The notes beneath the pieces are model-generated. The model was not told the DNA's origin, did no database searches, and saw only the letters and a list, made by a program, of their open reading frames with translations. 47,083 nucleotides of DNA. It comes from Planctomycetaceae bacterium. Lineage in GTDB: Bacteria; Planctomycetota; Planctomycetia; Planctomycetales; Planctomycetaceae. Within the stretch, counting starts at the first letter, position 1. Each line of letters starts with the position of its first letter. The DNA is taken from positions 1-47,083 of the forward strand of contig JAJDEI010000133.1 of NCBI GenBank assembly GCA_029259845.1, read 5' to 3'. The position numbers and the translations under genes were made by a program. Positions 7,997 to 16,533 of this stretch are shown piece by piece.

Positions 7997-9661
7997 TCAT
8001 CGGATCAGGTTCGTCACTTCTTCCAGAATTTGATCGGCGACCGTAATCGTCCGGGCGTTGGCTGAGAACCCTCTTTGGGCGACAATGAGTTGGGTGAATT
8101 GCTCGGCGATGTCGACGTTGGATTGCTCCAGCTGCCCCCCACGGACCGCTCCCCGTCCGCCGACGAGACCTCCGCCTAGTTCGGCCGTCCCGCTGCTCAG
8201 CGACGAATTGAAATAATTACTGCCCGTGCTTTCCAGCCCATCGATATTGCGGAAGGTGGCGATGGCCAGCTGCGCGAGCGGGAAGACGCTGCCATTGGTG
8301 GCGATGCCATTAATGATCCCGTCGGCGGCCACCTGAACGGTCGACAATGTCCCGGTCCCGACTCCATCCTGGTCGGCTCCCAGGCTCGCTGATGCGGCGA
8401 GCTCTGTCATGCCGTCGAAACCGCCGGGCGTGCCGAAGGAAATGATCACATCCTGTTGCACCGTGGACCCGGCGAAGACGAACGACAGCGTGTTGTTGCC
8501 AAGCCCAATCCCTCCCGCCGTCTGCAACGATCCGTCCTGATTGAATGCAATGTTGTCCACGAGTCCGTCGACGACGGTTCCTTGCCCCGGATCCAGGGAC
8601 CCCGCCAGCGTCCACGTGTTGTCGGCTTGTTTCTCAAACTGGAGCCCGATCGTTTGTCCGCCGCCGCGGGCGTCGAAAATCTCCACGCCGCCGCGGACGA
8701 TCGCTCCCCGCTGCCCGTCGGTCTCCACGAGAAACGCATTGGACGCAAACGCTGTCGTCCCTACGTTTCCGGGAGCATTGGTGAGCGTGAGGCTGAGGAA
8801 TGCCTCGCCCGGGGTGTCGGCGGTGAGCACCACACGCCCACTTCCGTCGAGTGTGGCCGTCGCTCCGGGATAGGCCGCATCGACGGCCGCAACGAGGTCG
8901 CCCAAGGTACTTGTCGCATCGACGTTGAGTGTTGTGGAGATCACCGTACCGTCGGCATCGGTCCCGTTGATTTCGACAACATCGCCGGGAACGTAGTCAG
9001 CCGCTTTGGCATCCAGATCGTTCAACAGTGACGCCGCATTGGCGGTGACTCCCGCGACGGTCCAATCGGCCTGGTTCCGCAAGACTTCGTTGATGGGGCC
9101 GCTGGCGTCGGACGGGAGGTTTCCCGACACGTCGATGGTTGACGTCACTTGCCCTGGAATGGTCGCACCAAAAGGGATGCGAATGTCGTTGTTACCGGTG
9201 ACCTGGAATCCGCCACCGGTCGCGCCGGATTCCCCCACGGTCCCGAAGCGTTGGACGCGGTTGCCGGTCGAGGGGTCGACCAGAACGCCCGTGTCGTCGA
9301 CTTTGAAGGATCCCGCCCGCGTATAGAGCGTTTCCGAGACGGAACTGACCGTGAAAAAGCCCTCCCCGTCGATGGCCATGTCGAGCTGCGATCCGGTCGA
9401 TGCGAGGCTTCCCTGGGTCCGAATCAGGTCGACTTGTGCGACCTTGCTGCCGCTGCCGATCTGAATCGGATTCCGGCCGCCGACCACGCCCGGCGTGCCC
9501 CCGGAGGCGGCCTGCGTGGTTTCATAAAACAGGTCGCTAAACAGCGTGCGCCGCGTCTTGTAGGAAGTCGTATTCAAATTGGCGAGGTTGTTGCCAATCA
9601 CTTCCAGCAGAGCCTGTTGGCTTTTCAGTCCGGACACTCCGGTATTCAGTGCGCTACCCAT
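7997..9661 (-). CDS. flgE: Flagellar hook protein FlgE
   Basis: Structural subunit of the extracellular flagellar hook. The N-terminal rod/hook signature is clear (SGLKSQQALLEVIGNNLAN, then TSYKTRRTLFSDL). The C-terminal basal-body domain ends in QRGFSANARTITVADQILEE. These two ends form the helical core. The middle (about 130-480) is the variable surface region, rich in Gly, Asp and Thr. At 554 residues it is longer than the 400-residue enterobacterial hook protein, as is common outside that group. It is the last gene of the fliK-flgD-flgE run, 155 bp after flgD. Confidence 0.93.
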   Translation of the reverse strand: MGSALNTGVSGLKSQQALLEVIGNNLANLNTTSYKTRRTLFSDLFYETTQAASGGTPGVVGGRNPIQIGSGSKVAQVDLIRTQGSLASTGSQLDMAIDGEGFFTVSSVSETLYTRAGSFKVDDTGVLVDPSTGNRVQRFGTVGESGATGGGFQVTGNNDIRIPFGATIPGQVTSTIDVSGNLPSDASGPINEVLRNQADWTVAGVTANAASLLNDLDAKAADYVPGDVVEINGTDADGTVISTTLNVDATSTLGDLVAAVDAAYPGATATLDGSGRVVLTADTPGEAFLSLTLTNAPGNVGTTAFASNAFLVETDGQRGAIVRGGVEIFDARGGGQTIGLQFEKQADNTWTLAGSLDPGQGTVVDGLVDNIAFNQDGSLQTAGGIGLGNNTLSFVFAGSTVQQDVIISFGTPGGFDGMTELAASASLGADQDGVGTGTLSTVQVAADGIINGIATNGSVFPLAQLAIATFRNIDGLESTGSNYFNSSLSSGTAELGGGLVGGRGAVRGGQLEQSNVDIAEQFTQLIVAQRGFSANARTITVADQILEEVTNLIR

Positions 9662-9788
9662 GGTTCAGTCTTTCACAGAACGAAGTCTTGCAGGAAATCC
9701 TAACACGATGCGTTGTCGAGACGCTTCGTGTCCGACCTCCGCTGAGGAATGAGAAACGAAACGACTGACCGATTTGCCGAGTTTTTGA

Positions 9789-9816
9789 CGACTCAACGAC
9801 TCAACGACTCAACGAA
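9789..9816. repeat. 8-bp tandem repeat at the flgD stop
   Basis: Three exact copies of CGACTCAA (9789-9812) followed by a partial copy lie directly downstream of the flgD stop codon (9817-9819). This is a simple short tandem repeat. No function is evident. Confidence 0.7.
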
Positions 9817-10185
9817 TCACGCCGCATCGATCACGGCGAGAACGTTGTCGATCGGAACTTGCTTTCCCGAAACGGTCAACACAAGCCGGTTATTGGCGGA
9901 AGCGACCTCGTCGACCCGGCCAACGGAAGTGCCGCCGTCGTCGGAGAATCGCACGGATTTGCCGACGAGCTGGGCCCCGTTGGTCAATTGTTGCAACGCC
10001 AGCATGTCCCCAAACTTGACATTCAGGTTCTCGATCCCTTCGAGTGTCGAAAACTGGGCGAGTTGCTGGATGAAGCTCTCTTGTTTGACTGGATCAAGCG
10101 GATCTTGATTCTGAACTTGCGTCACGAGCAGCTTCAGGAACTGCTGCTGCGTTTCCTGGGCCGTGACCGAACCGGTAAGTTCCAT
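9817..10185 (-). CDS. flgD: Flagellar hook assembly protein FlgD
   Basis: Hook cap or scaffold protein that guides polymerisation of FlgE at the growing tip. The 122 residues contain the diagnostic N-terminal motif FLKLLVTQVQNQDPLDP and the following LAQFSTLEGIENLN segment. The C-terminal part is short compared with enterobacterial FlgD (about 230), a compact form seen in other bacteria. The ATG at 10185 is preferred over the longer frame because GGAG lies six bases upstream and the family motif begins shortly after. It lies between fliK and flgE. Confidence 0.93.
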   Translation of the reverse strand: MELTGSVTAQETQQQFLKLLVTQVQNQDPLDPVKQESFIQQLAQFSTLEGIENLNVKFGDMLALQQLTNGAQLVGKSVRFSDDGGTSVGRVDEVASANNRLVLTVSGKQVPIDNVLAVIDAA

Positions 10186-10234
10186 GAGAGACTCCGTGAG
10201 GGTGTCTGAAACAAGGGTGTCTGAAACAGAATAC

Positions 10235-12058
10235 TTAAGCGAGAACGTCGACCTCGTTTTGTGTGGCCGTGCGTCCTCGTGGTGATTCGCCGGCTTCGGC
10301 GGCCACCGGCGTGCGGTCATCGAACGCCGCCGGCTGTTGTTGCTGCTCGTGATCCCGGGCCGTTGATGTGCCGTCGGAGAAAGGGGTGTCGACGGTCTGG
10401 AACTGCATCGAATCGTCGTTGTTCAAAGCGGTCCGAACGGTCTGCTCAATCGACGTCGTTTGTTGGGAAATCACCTGCTGGACCTCCCCGTTCTCCGCAG
10501 TCACGACGGCCTTCAGTCCAGCTTTTGAACGCGTGAGCCGAAAGTGAAGCCGGCCCAACTCGGGTGGGTCGAGGATCGCATCCAGCGTGAGCGATTCGCC
10601 GAGCTGGGTGGTAGCCGCCCGCGTGACGATTGTGTCGGTAATCTGATCGGTGATTCTGGACGCGAAATCTCTGGCCGGCGCGGCGGTGTTTCGTGCACCT
10701 GTCTGCGAACCGGTCACCGTGAACGCCGACCCATCGGTGCGCGGGGCAGAAAGGTCCGCCTCGTCCCGGGACCAGGTGTTCGCCTGTGCGGCGACTTCAG
10801 CGTTGCCCAAGCTCGCAAAATCGCCGGCATCCGGAGGTGTGCTTCCCGCAGCGTTTCCGGCGACTGCGTTCGTTGGCAATGAACGAAACGTCCCGGCCGA
10901 TCGTGCGTCGCTCTCGGAGACTTCGGTGTCCGATTTCGAACTCACCAGTTCGGATTCCGATGCGGAGATGTTGGCAGCGACGTCGGCGTCCGCTGCACGG
11001 CTGTCCGACTTTCCGGATTCGTCCGTTTGTCCTTTGGCAATCGCCGCTGCCGAGAGACTGGCAGCGGGCGTGAGCGGAGCGGCACTGTCCAACGGTGAGG
11101 CGTTTCCGTCATTTTTGGCAACCTGCGCCCCCGCAGGGACGAGTGGCTCGGCAGACTCAGCCAGGGCCACCTGAGTCTGCGGGAAGACGCCACTTGCCGA
11201 TGGGGGAGCGGCATCGGCTGTTCCGGGCGGCTGTACGTTGACGAGAGGTCCCTGCCCCAACGGCAACGTCTGCAGAGCGGCAGCTGCGTCCGCGCTGGAA
11301 AACGGTCCATCCGGAATCCCGCTCACCGGGATTCCATTGGCGGGCAGCGCATCCGGGCCGCCAGACTGCAGTGAAAGCAAGAATGCAAGTCCATCCTTGC
11401 TCGACTCTGCCAGATTCGGCAGCAAGTCGGACGACAGCGAATCCGATTCGGCGTTTGTCGGAGACAACGGAATCTGAACACTCCCGGCTTCCTCGCCACC
11501 CAGGAAGGCGAACAGTTCGGCAAGGTCCCGGTCCAATTCTGTTTCCGTCGGTCCGGACGGCAACAGAGGATTGACCGCTGCTCCCTCAGGACCGGCCGTT
11601 CGATTGAATCCTGTCGCAAGGCGAATCGTCGCCGATTCGCTGACGATGGGGAACCCGTTCGGGACGACGGCCGCGTCTCCGGAGGAATCGTCCTCTCCCG
11701 GGGAGTCGGCGGTCACCGGACCGGTCCGGGGCGACTCTTCCTCGCTGAGCCGCGATTCTTCAGCCGGCACCTCGCGGGCCGCTGGAGTCCGCGACGCCGG
11801 AGTTGCTGCTGAAGTCTCGTTCTGCGTGCTGTCGGACGCTGCGCGCGGTTGCCTGGTGTCATCCTCAATCAGTCGGCGAAACGACGGGCGTTCGTTTTCC
11901 GGGGCCGCGTTGTCGCGCGTCCGCCGGGATGACCCGTTGTCCGTATCCACCCTCGCAGGAAGCACGGCGAATGAGCTCTGCGGCGACGGGGCGAACTGAT
12001 TCGGGGGAGCGATGATCGAGAAATTGGCGGGCACAGCATCAGGCCATTGCGGGGTCAT
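10235..12058 (-). CDS. fliK: Flagellar hook-length control protein FliK
   Basis: Secreted molecular ruler that sets hook length and switches the export apparatus from hook to filament substrates. The product (about 607 residues) has a long low-complexity N-terminal and central part rich in Ser, Ala, Pro and Asp. The conserved C-terminal domain includes LDPPELGRLHFRLTR and EQTVRTALNN, and the tail is Gln-rich. This layout is typical of FliK. The start is uncertain: ATG 12058 (MTPQWPDAVP) is chosen, but the frame stays open to 12214, with another ATG near 12151. It is followed by flgD and flgE. Confidence 0.85.
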   Translation of the reverse strand: MTPQWPDAVPANFSIIAPPNQFAPSPQSSFAVLPARVDTDNGSSRRTRDNAAPENERPSFRRLIEDDTRQPRAASDSTQNETSAATPASRTPAAREVPAEESRLSEEESPRTGPVTADSPGEDDSSGDAAVVPNGFPIVSESATIRLATGFNRTAGPEGAAVNPLLPSGPTETELDRDLAELFAFLGGEEAGSVQIPLSPTNAESDSLSSDLLPNLAESSKDGLAFLLSLQSGGPDALPANGIPVSGIPDGPFSSADAAAALQTLPLGQGPLVNVQPPGTADAAPPSASGVFPQTQVALAESAEPLVPAGAQVAKNDGNASPLDSAAPLTPAASLSAAAIAKGQTDESGKSDSRAADADVAANISASESELVSSKSDTEVSESDARSAGTFRSLPTNAVAGNAAGSTPPDAGDFASLGNAEVAAQANTWSRDEADLSAPRTDGSAFTVTGSQTGARNTAAPARDFASRITDQITDTIVTRAATTQLGESLTLDAILDPPELGRLHFRLTRSKAGLKAVVTAENGEVQQVISQQTTSIEQTVRTALNNDDSMQFQTVDTPFSDGTSTARDHEQQQQPAAFDDRTPVAAEAGESPRGRTATQNEVDVLA

Positions 12059-12660
12059 GGCGGAAACTTTGGTGAAGCGGCGAATGGCACTAAGCACACC
12101 GTATGCCAACGGCCTGCAAGCTCCCGATGTGGCGGGGAATGTTTCGCGCATCCGCCAGCGCCGTTGGGATTTGCGAGATCGGGTCTTCGTGCTGAGATGC
12201 CGTCGGGCGATCACATCAACGGCCCGGCGGACCAGAGACCCGGAAAATAGTTCCGCTCTCAGGGCCTGAAGTGCCCTTCGATCCTCAAGAACAAGGGACG
12301 AACGAGTGCCTCGGCCGGGTCAGCCCCGCCAAAGCTTGAGAATGAAAAGACTTCTCGAACGACCGTGACGGCAGTAGTGCGCGACGGGTGGCGGGGGCAC
12401 GGCAAGGTTGTCCGACCGTCGTGCCGCGTCGATCACGGGGGCGATGAGGCCGTCGTGGAGATCGTTCGTCGCCCCCGGTTCGGATCGGGAACCATGACCG
12501 CGCACCCCAACGAGCCCCCGCCACCCGTCGTTCTCTCGTCAAGCAACCAGTGTTGGGAAAAATCCTCTCGACTGATCGTGTCGACTTGCGAGGCCTGTGG
12601 CACGCACAAAGCAACTCTGCTTTTCTTGGCGTCTTGGCGGTTCAACCCTGCGCTGTCGCA
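12059..12660. other. Spacer upstream of fliK
   Basis: This 602-bp spacer between two minus-strand genes contains PE2 copy A (12382-12530). Outside the element nothing coding was recognised, except that the fliK frame may extend to 12214. Confidence 0.4.
12382..12530. mobile_element. PE2 inverted-repeat element, copy A
   Basis: A 149-bp segment with perfect 17-bp terminal inverted repeats, CGACGGGTGGCGGGGGC at the left and its inverse at the right. Two related segments lie at 23657-23806 and 25280-25427. No coding capacity and no target duplication were visible. It is likely a MITE or large REP-type element. Confidence 0.65.
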
Positions 12661-13212
12661 CTACGCCACCGGCAGCTTCTCTTCGAGTCCCCGTTCCTGG
12701 CGGATGGTTCGCACCTGCGACATGATCTCGTCGATCAACTGCCCGTTCCGTTGAATGGACTGGTACTCGAGGCCGCTGACGGCGAGGTTCGTCAGCAACG
12801 ACAGGCAGGCCAGCGTCATGTGGATGACCTTGGCAGGCGGCCAGTCCAAAGCGGCGCCGGGATCCGAAGCGGCACCGAAGGCGGCGGTCACGATGAGGAG
12901 CGTGATGCAGCCAACCATCCCGGGCAATGTGCGATACTTGAGCCGGATGTTCTCCGCGCGGGTATCGACCGGCAGACGATAAGCCTGAGACGTCTCTTCG
13001 ATCCAGCGGCCCGTTCCCATGAAATACGTCAGCACGACCGCGTGAACCAGCAACGTCAGCGTCACGGCAGCCAATCCCGACAAGAAATGGACGGACAACG
13101 GGACGCCGGTCGCTCCCGGAACGCCCGGGGTGATGACCATCCATCCCAGGATGAAAACGGCTCCCAGGCTCAGGTTACTGAGCGTCGTTAACACGAGAAA
13201 GATGCGGTTCAA
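12661..13212 (-). CDS. Multi-pass membrane protein of unknown function
   Basis: Not recognised. It has four hydrophobic segments: FLVLTTLSNLSLGAVFILGW, the following LSVHFLSGLAAVTLTLLVHA region, GCITLLIVTAAFGA, and VIHMTLACLSLLTNLAVSGL. A charged cytoplasmic-looking tail ends in RQERGLEEKLPVA. The start is unusual. No ATG lies near the first helix. The in-frame choices are TTG 13212 (used here, giving MNRIFLVL) or an ATG at 13335 that lies inside the end of PE1 copy 2. A native start lost by the insertion is a third possibility. Confidence 0.7.
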   Translation of the reverse strand: MNRIFLVLTTLSNLSLGAVFILGWMVITPGVPGATGVPLSVHFLSGLAAVTLTLLVHAVVLTYFMGTGRWIEETSQAYRLPVDTRAENIRLKYRTLPGMVGCITLLIVTAAFGAASDPGAALDWPPAKVIHMTLACLSLLTNLAVSGLEYQSIQRNGQLIDEIMSQVRTIRQERGLEEKLPVA

Positions 13213-13316
13213 CGGGGAATCTCTGCTTGCGAGTGTTCTATTCGCAGGGGAAACGACGGGCGATTCGCTGGCGCGGTTGGCTGTGGCAGTTGGCTTCCGA
13301 CGGATCGAGCACGCCC

Positions 13317-13493
13317 TCCGGCCTGCCAGGGCCATTCAAAGTTTCACTTGGGAGAAGACCGGCCGGGACAAGCTCAATGGTAACCCGAAGCGTCAGCGAG
13401 GAAGCGAACGTGAGTTGGCGATTCGTCCCTCGCTGACGCTTCGGGTGACGAGGTTGCCCAGCTTCAATCTTTGAACGGCCCTGTCCGGCATGC
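13317..13493. mobile_element. PE1 palindromic element, copy 2 (element 13327-13483), with 10-bp target duplication
   Basis: 157 bp in the opposite orientation to copy 1. The flanks are TCCGGCCTGC (13317-13326) and TCCGGCATGC (13484-13493), one mismatch in ten. It lies between two minus-strand genes, 24 bp past the stop of the CPXCG gene and upstream of the membrane protein gene. Its outer end carries an ATG that opens in frame into that membrane protein gene. Confidence 0.85.
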
Positions 13494-13507
13494 CAGGACA
13501 CGCCAAC

Positions 13508-13711
13508 TCACTCAGGCACGCCTGCGGCGTGCACACGTCCCCGTTCATCAATCGACACGGTGATGATGTTCGGGCGGCAACAGACCGGGCAATCCTCGAC
13601 GTATTGCTGCCGCGTGCCTGCGGCGGGGTCAACCGGAATCACAATCATCTCACCGCACGCCTCGCAGAGGTATTCCGATTCTGGAGACATCTCTCCCTCC
13701 AAAGTGACCAA
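13508..13711 (-). CDS. CPXCG-type cysteine-rich zinc-ribbon protein
   Basis: Small protein of 60-67 residues with two cysteine pairs, CEAC and CPVC, spaced as in the CPXCG family (Pfam Cys_rich_CPXG). These probably bind one zinc ion. The cellular role of the family is not established. Conserved residues include E-W/Y near the first pair and the central DPAAG and YVEDCPVCCRPN. Translation may begin at the seventh or eighth codon (MSPESEYLCEACG, start about 13690) instead of 13711. It lies between the regulatory-like secreted protein gene and PE1 copy 2. Confidence 0.82.
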   Translation of the reverse strand: MVTLEGEMSPESEYLCEACGEMIVIPVDPAAGTRQQYVEDCPVCCRPNIITVSIDERGRVHAAGVPE

Positions 13712-13925
13712 CGTCGCGGCTCAACGGGGTCGCGGCTCGACGAGCGCCATGATATCGAGTCTTGGGTTGAAACTCATCCGATCCTGTGTCGGCAGCCGAC
13801 TTCTTCTTTTCTCGAACCCACCCCCCCTGGGAGAACAACGCTCCCCCTGAGCCGCGTCGCACGGTGAAGTCTCGCTGCCCATTGCGGATGGGCCGGCGGT
13901 GCAGGGTGCCGACGACGAACGAAAA

Positions 13926-13961
13926 CAGACGCATCGACACACCGCGTGTTCGATGCGTCTG
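13926..13961. terminator. Bidirectional intrinsic terminator
   Basis: The arms CAGACGCATCGA (13926-13937) and TCGATGCGTCTG (13950-13961) are perfectly complementary. On the minus strand the stem is followed by TTTTCGTT, and on the plus strand by AGAGTTTTTC. It lies just past the stop of the minus-strand gene at 14006 and most likely ends that transcript. Confidence 0.75.
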
Positions 13962-14005
13962 AGAGTTTTTCAGTCGCAATGCAGGTCGCCGACTCAAAAT
14001 ACCCG

Positions 14006-14554
14006 TTACGGGCTCATGGCGTTGACGATGGCTCGCAGTGCGTCGACGTCGTCTTGGGCGTCGTTGGCCTTGCTCAGGCCGACGCCTCCGACGATCACGC
14101 CGGTGACTCCCGCACCGATGCCGACGGCGGTTCCGAGACCAAGACCGCCGAATTGGGCACGAACAACGCCGGGTGTTTCAACGATTGTCGCAAACGCCTG
14201 GGCACCGGGCGGAGCGGCTTGCGCCGGCCAGACCCGAAAGTCGCGGGTCACGCGGCCAGCCGTCAGCCGATAGACGCCGCCCGTCCGCTTGGCAAAGCGA
14301 TAGACGCCATCAGCATCGGTTGCCGTTCGTCCGACAACGCCTTGGTTCTGCGACAAACTCACAATCGCTCCGTCGATCGCGCGGCCTTCGCCGTCGATGA
14401 GGCGGCCCACAAGCGTGCCGTCCTCCTGCAAGGCCACGTCGGCCAACGCTGCCTGAGGAACGCTTCCTCGTTCGGCAGCCATTGTGGTGGCGGAACATGC
14501 AAGGACCGCGAAAGACAGAATCGCTCGTAACTGAAGAATCTGTGATCTCGCCAT
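14006..14554 (-). CDS. Secreted carboxypeptidase-regulatory-like (Cna-B-like) protein
   Basis: A 182-residue protein with a signal peptide (about 5-28, ending near TTMAAER), one beta-sandwich domain (about 40-110; LVGRLIDGEGRAIDGAIVSL, then TDADGVYRF) and a Gly-rich hydrophobic segment near the C-terminus. The fold is used for binding or as a structural module, not for catalysis. The motif RVWPAQAAPPGAQAF and the C-terminal layout match the protein at 20659-21258, so the two are paralogues. The ATG at 14554 is chosen because GGAG lies nine bases upstream. An intrinsic terminator follows. The function is unknown; a surface or envelope role is inferred. Confidence 0.78.
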   Translation of the reverse strand: MARSQILQLRAILSFAVLACSATTMAAERGSVPQAALADVALQEDGTLVGRLIDGEGRAIDGAIVSLSQNQGVVGRTATDADGVYRFAKRTGGVYRLTAGRVTRDFRVWPAQAAPPGAQAFATIVETPGVVRAQFGGLGLGTAVGIGAGVTGVIVGGVGLSKANDAQDDVDALRAIVNAMSP

Positions 14555-15498
14555 AGGAAAACGCTCCATCGTTTCTTGCCGCTCGAAGAGCGGATTGGCC
14601 AAGTGTCGGACAGTCGGACATCAAGTCTATCGTCAATGCAGCAATCGAAATCTTCGTCCCAACACGGTTCTGCGCAACCGTTTTCATCAGTTGACGTGGA
14701 TTTCGTGGAAAAAGCCTCCTATTTCCCCCATCCTTGCACGCTGTGCAGCGAACTGGCGACCGTCAACTGTTGGCCGCATCCTGAATTCGTGACGGACTGA
14801 CACTGACGACGTCTCATGTTGCATGCGGAACCAGCGGCCTCCGCACCTGTCATTTCATCGGCAAAGTCGGACCATCGGTCTCCGTTACGTCGGGCATTCC
14901 TCCGCAGTCGCGCAAACCCGCCACGGTCGTCCCACCGACTTTGCCGCACCGACTTTGCCGCACCGACGTCGGCCGTCGCCGTTGGCACCCGGCTAACGCA
15001 GTTCCATGATTCCTGTTCGCCCGGAGGCGACGCCGACGGCGAACCACCCGCCGACAATCCCCCTCCATCGAGCAAAACACGTTCGCCCTGCTCGTCACCC
15101 CAGGGCCGTTCAAAGATTGAAGCTGGGCAGCCTCGTCACCCGAAGCGTCAGCGAGGAACGAATCGCTCACTCACGTTCGCTTCCTCGCTGACGCTTCGGG
15201 TTACCATTGAGCTTGTCCCGGTCGGTCTTCTCCCAAGTGAAACTTTGAATGGCCCTGCTCGTCACCCTCGCGAGGTCGAATTGGACGCCCAAACTTGCCA
15301 CAATCGCCTTTATGGCCCGCGCGATGGCGGTCTGTTGTTCATGGCGGTCTGTTGTTCATCGCGGTCCGGAAAACTGTCGAGCCGTTTGACGGTTGGCGTT
15401 CCGTGTTGAGGCCCAGGCGATGCCCCGTGTGACTTACGGCAGGGGCTTGGGAGCCAGCGGCGTTGGAAGCTGCTTGAAGCAGGGCGAAGGGGGGACGG
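14555..15498. other. Divergent spacer before holB
   Basis: A 944-bp spacer that holds PE1 copy 3, two copies of a short tandem motif (CCGACTTTGCCGCA, near 14937-14965) and a 17-bp exact direct duplication (ATGGCGGTCTGTTGTTC at 15324-15340 and 15341-15357). No gene was recognised. Open frames across it derive from the repeat. Confidence 0.5.
15091..15267. mobile_element. PE1 palindromic element, copy 3 (element 15101-15257), with 10-bp target duplication
   Basis: 157 bp in the same orientation as copy 1. The flanking CTCGTCACCC is exact on both sides (15091-15100 and 15258-15267). The inner arms ACCCGAAGCGTCAGCGAGG and its inverse are perfect. It lies in the divergent spacer between the Cna-B-like gene and holB. 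Confidence 0.88.
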
Positions 15499-16533
15499 AT
15501 GATTTGGGACGGTCTCCGGGGACACGATCGGCAGCGGACGCAGTTCGCGCAGGCGGTGCGGCGTGAGCGGACGGCGCATGCGTACCTGTTTGTGGGTCCG
15601 GAGGGGATCGGCAAACAGCGGTTCGCCCGGCTGCTGGCCCAATGCCTGTTCTGTGCACGGATCCCCAACGAGCAACTCGACGCCTGCGGAGAATGTGCGC
15701 CGTGCGTTCAGATGCAAGCCGGCACGCATCCCGATCTGATTCGCATCGCCCGCCCGGAAGGCAAGCGCGAGCTGCCGGTCGACTTGATCATCGGTTCGTC
15801 GGAACGGAGAGGGCGGGAAGGGCTGTGTCACGAATTGGCGTTGCGTCCCATGACGGCGGATCGCCGCATCGCCATCATTGACGACGCTCAGACCATGAAT
15901 GCCGCCAGCGCCAACGCGTTGCTCAAGACGCTCGAAGAACCGGCCCCGGGATCAATCCTCATCTTGTTGACGCCGACGATCGATGCGATGCTGCCCACCA
16001 TTCAGTCTCGTTGCCAGCCGGTCATGTTTGCTCCCCTGGCTGATGAAGACGTCGCCGCGCTGATCCTTAAACAGCAATGGGTTTCCGATGAACCAACGGC
16101 CCGCGAGACGGCCCGACTGGCCGGCGGGAGCTTGTTAACCGCGCGGCAACTGTTGCAGCCCCCGCTCCGCAAACTGCGCGACCATCTGTTCAAGGTCCTC
16201 AAGCAACCGGCGCTGGACCCGTTCGCGGCCTCAGCAGCGGTTCTGGCGATTATCGACGAACTTGGCGGAGACTCATCGGTGCAACGGTTGCATGCCGGTT
16301 GGGCGATTCGGTTCTGTGTCGAATCGCTGCGAATACGGCTCCGCGAACTCTCCACCGCCGCGGGTTCCGACGCTTTCGCAACCGATCCGTTCTTGATCGA
16401 CTCCCTCGCCGCGCAGCTCGAACGATGCCTCGATGCCGAGATTCATCTGCAGCGTTCGATGCCGATCCCTTTGTGTCTGGAAGGCATGTTCGACGGCCTG
16501 TCCCGCATTCGCCGTGGCCTCGTGCAAGCCTGA
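15499..16533 (+). CDS. holB: DNA polymerase III delta' subunit (clamp loader)
   Basis: Clamp-loader subunit of the replicative polymerase, an AAA+ protein that helps load the sliding clamp. Walker A is GPEGIGKQ (residues 33-40). A zinc module follows with cysteines at about 49, 52, 63, 66 and 69. Walker B-like IAIIDDAQTMN and the SRC motif (IQSRCQPV) are present. The final third is helical and variable, as expected of a delta' collar domain. The 344 residues match HolB and are too short for DnaX (tau/gamma). An intact Walker A is unusual for E. coli delta' but frequent in other phyla. Confidence 0.9.
   Translation: MIWDGLRGHDRQRTQFAQAVRRERTAHAYLFVGPEGIGKQRFARLLAQCLFCARIPNEQLDACGECAPCVQMQAGTHPDLIRIARPEGKRELPVDLIIGSSERRGREGLCHELALRPMTADRRIAIIDDAQTMNAASANALLKTLEEPAPGSILILLTPTIDAMLPTIQSRCQPVMFAPLADEDVAALILKQQWVSDEPTARETARLAGGSLLTARQLLQPPLRKLRDHLFKVLKQPALDPFAASAAVLAIIDELGGDSSVQRLHAGWAIRFCVESLRIRLRELSTAAGSDAFATDPFLIDSLAAQLERCLDAEIHLQRSMPIPLCLEGMFDGLSRIRRGLVQA

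Noticed and set aside
12382..12530. Target duplications around the PE2 copies
   Set aside because: The flanks of all three copies were compared by eye and no consistent direct repeat was found.
13359..13483. Small open frames such as those ending in LRVTRLPSFNL in the PE1 copies
   Set aside because: The same peptides occur at every copy in all orientations, so they are translations of the repeat and not genes.
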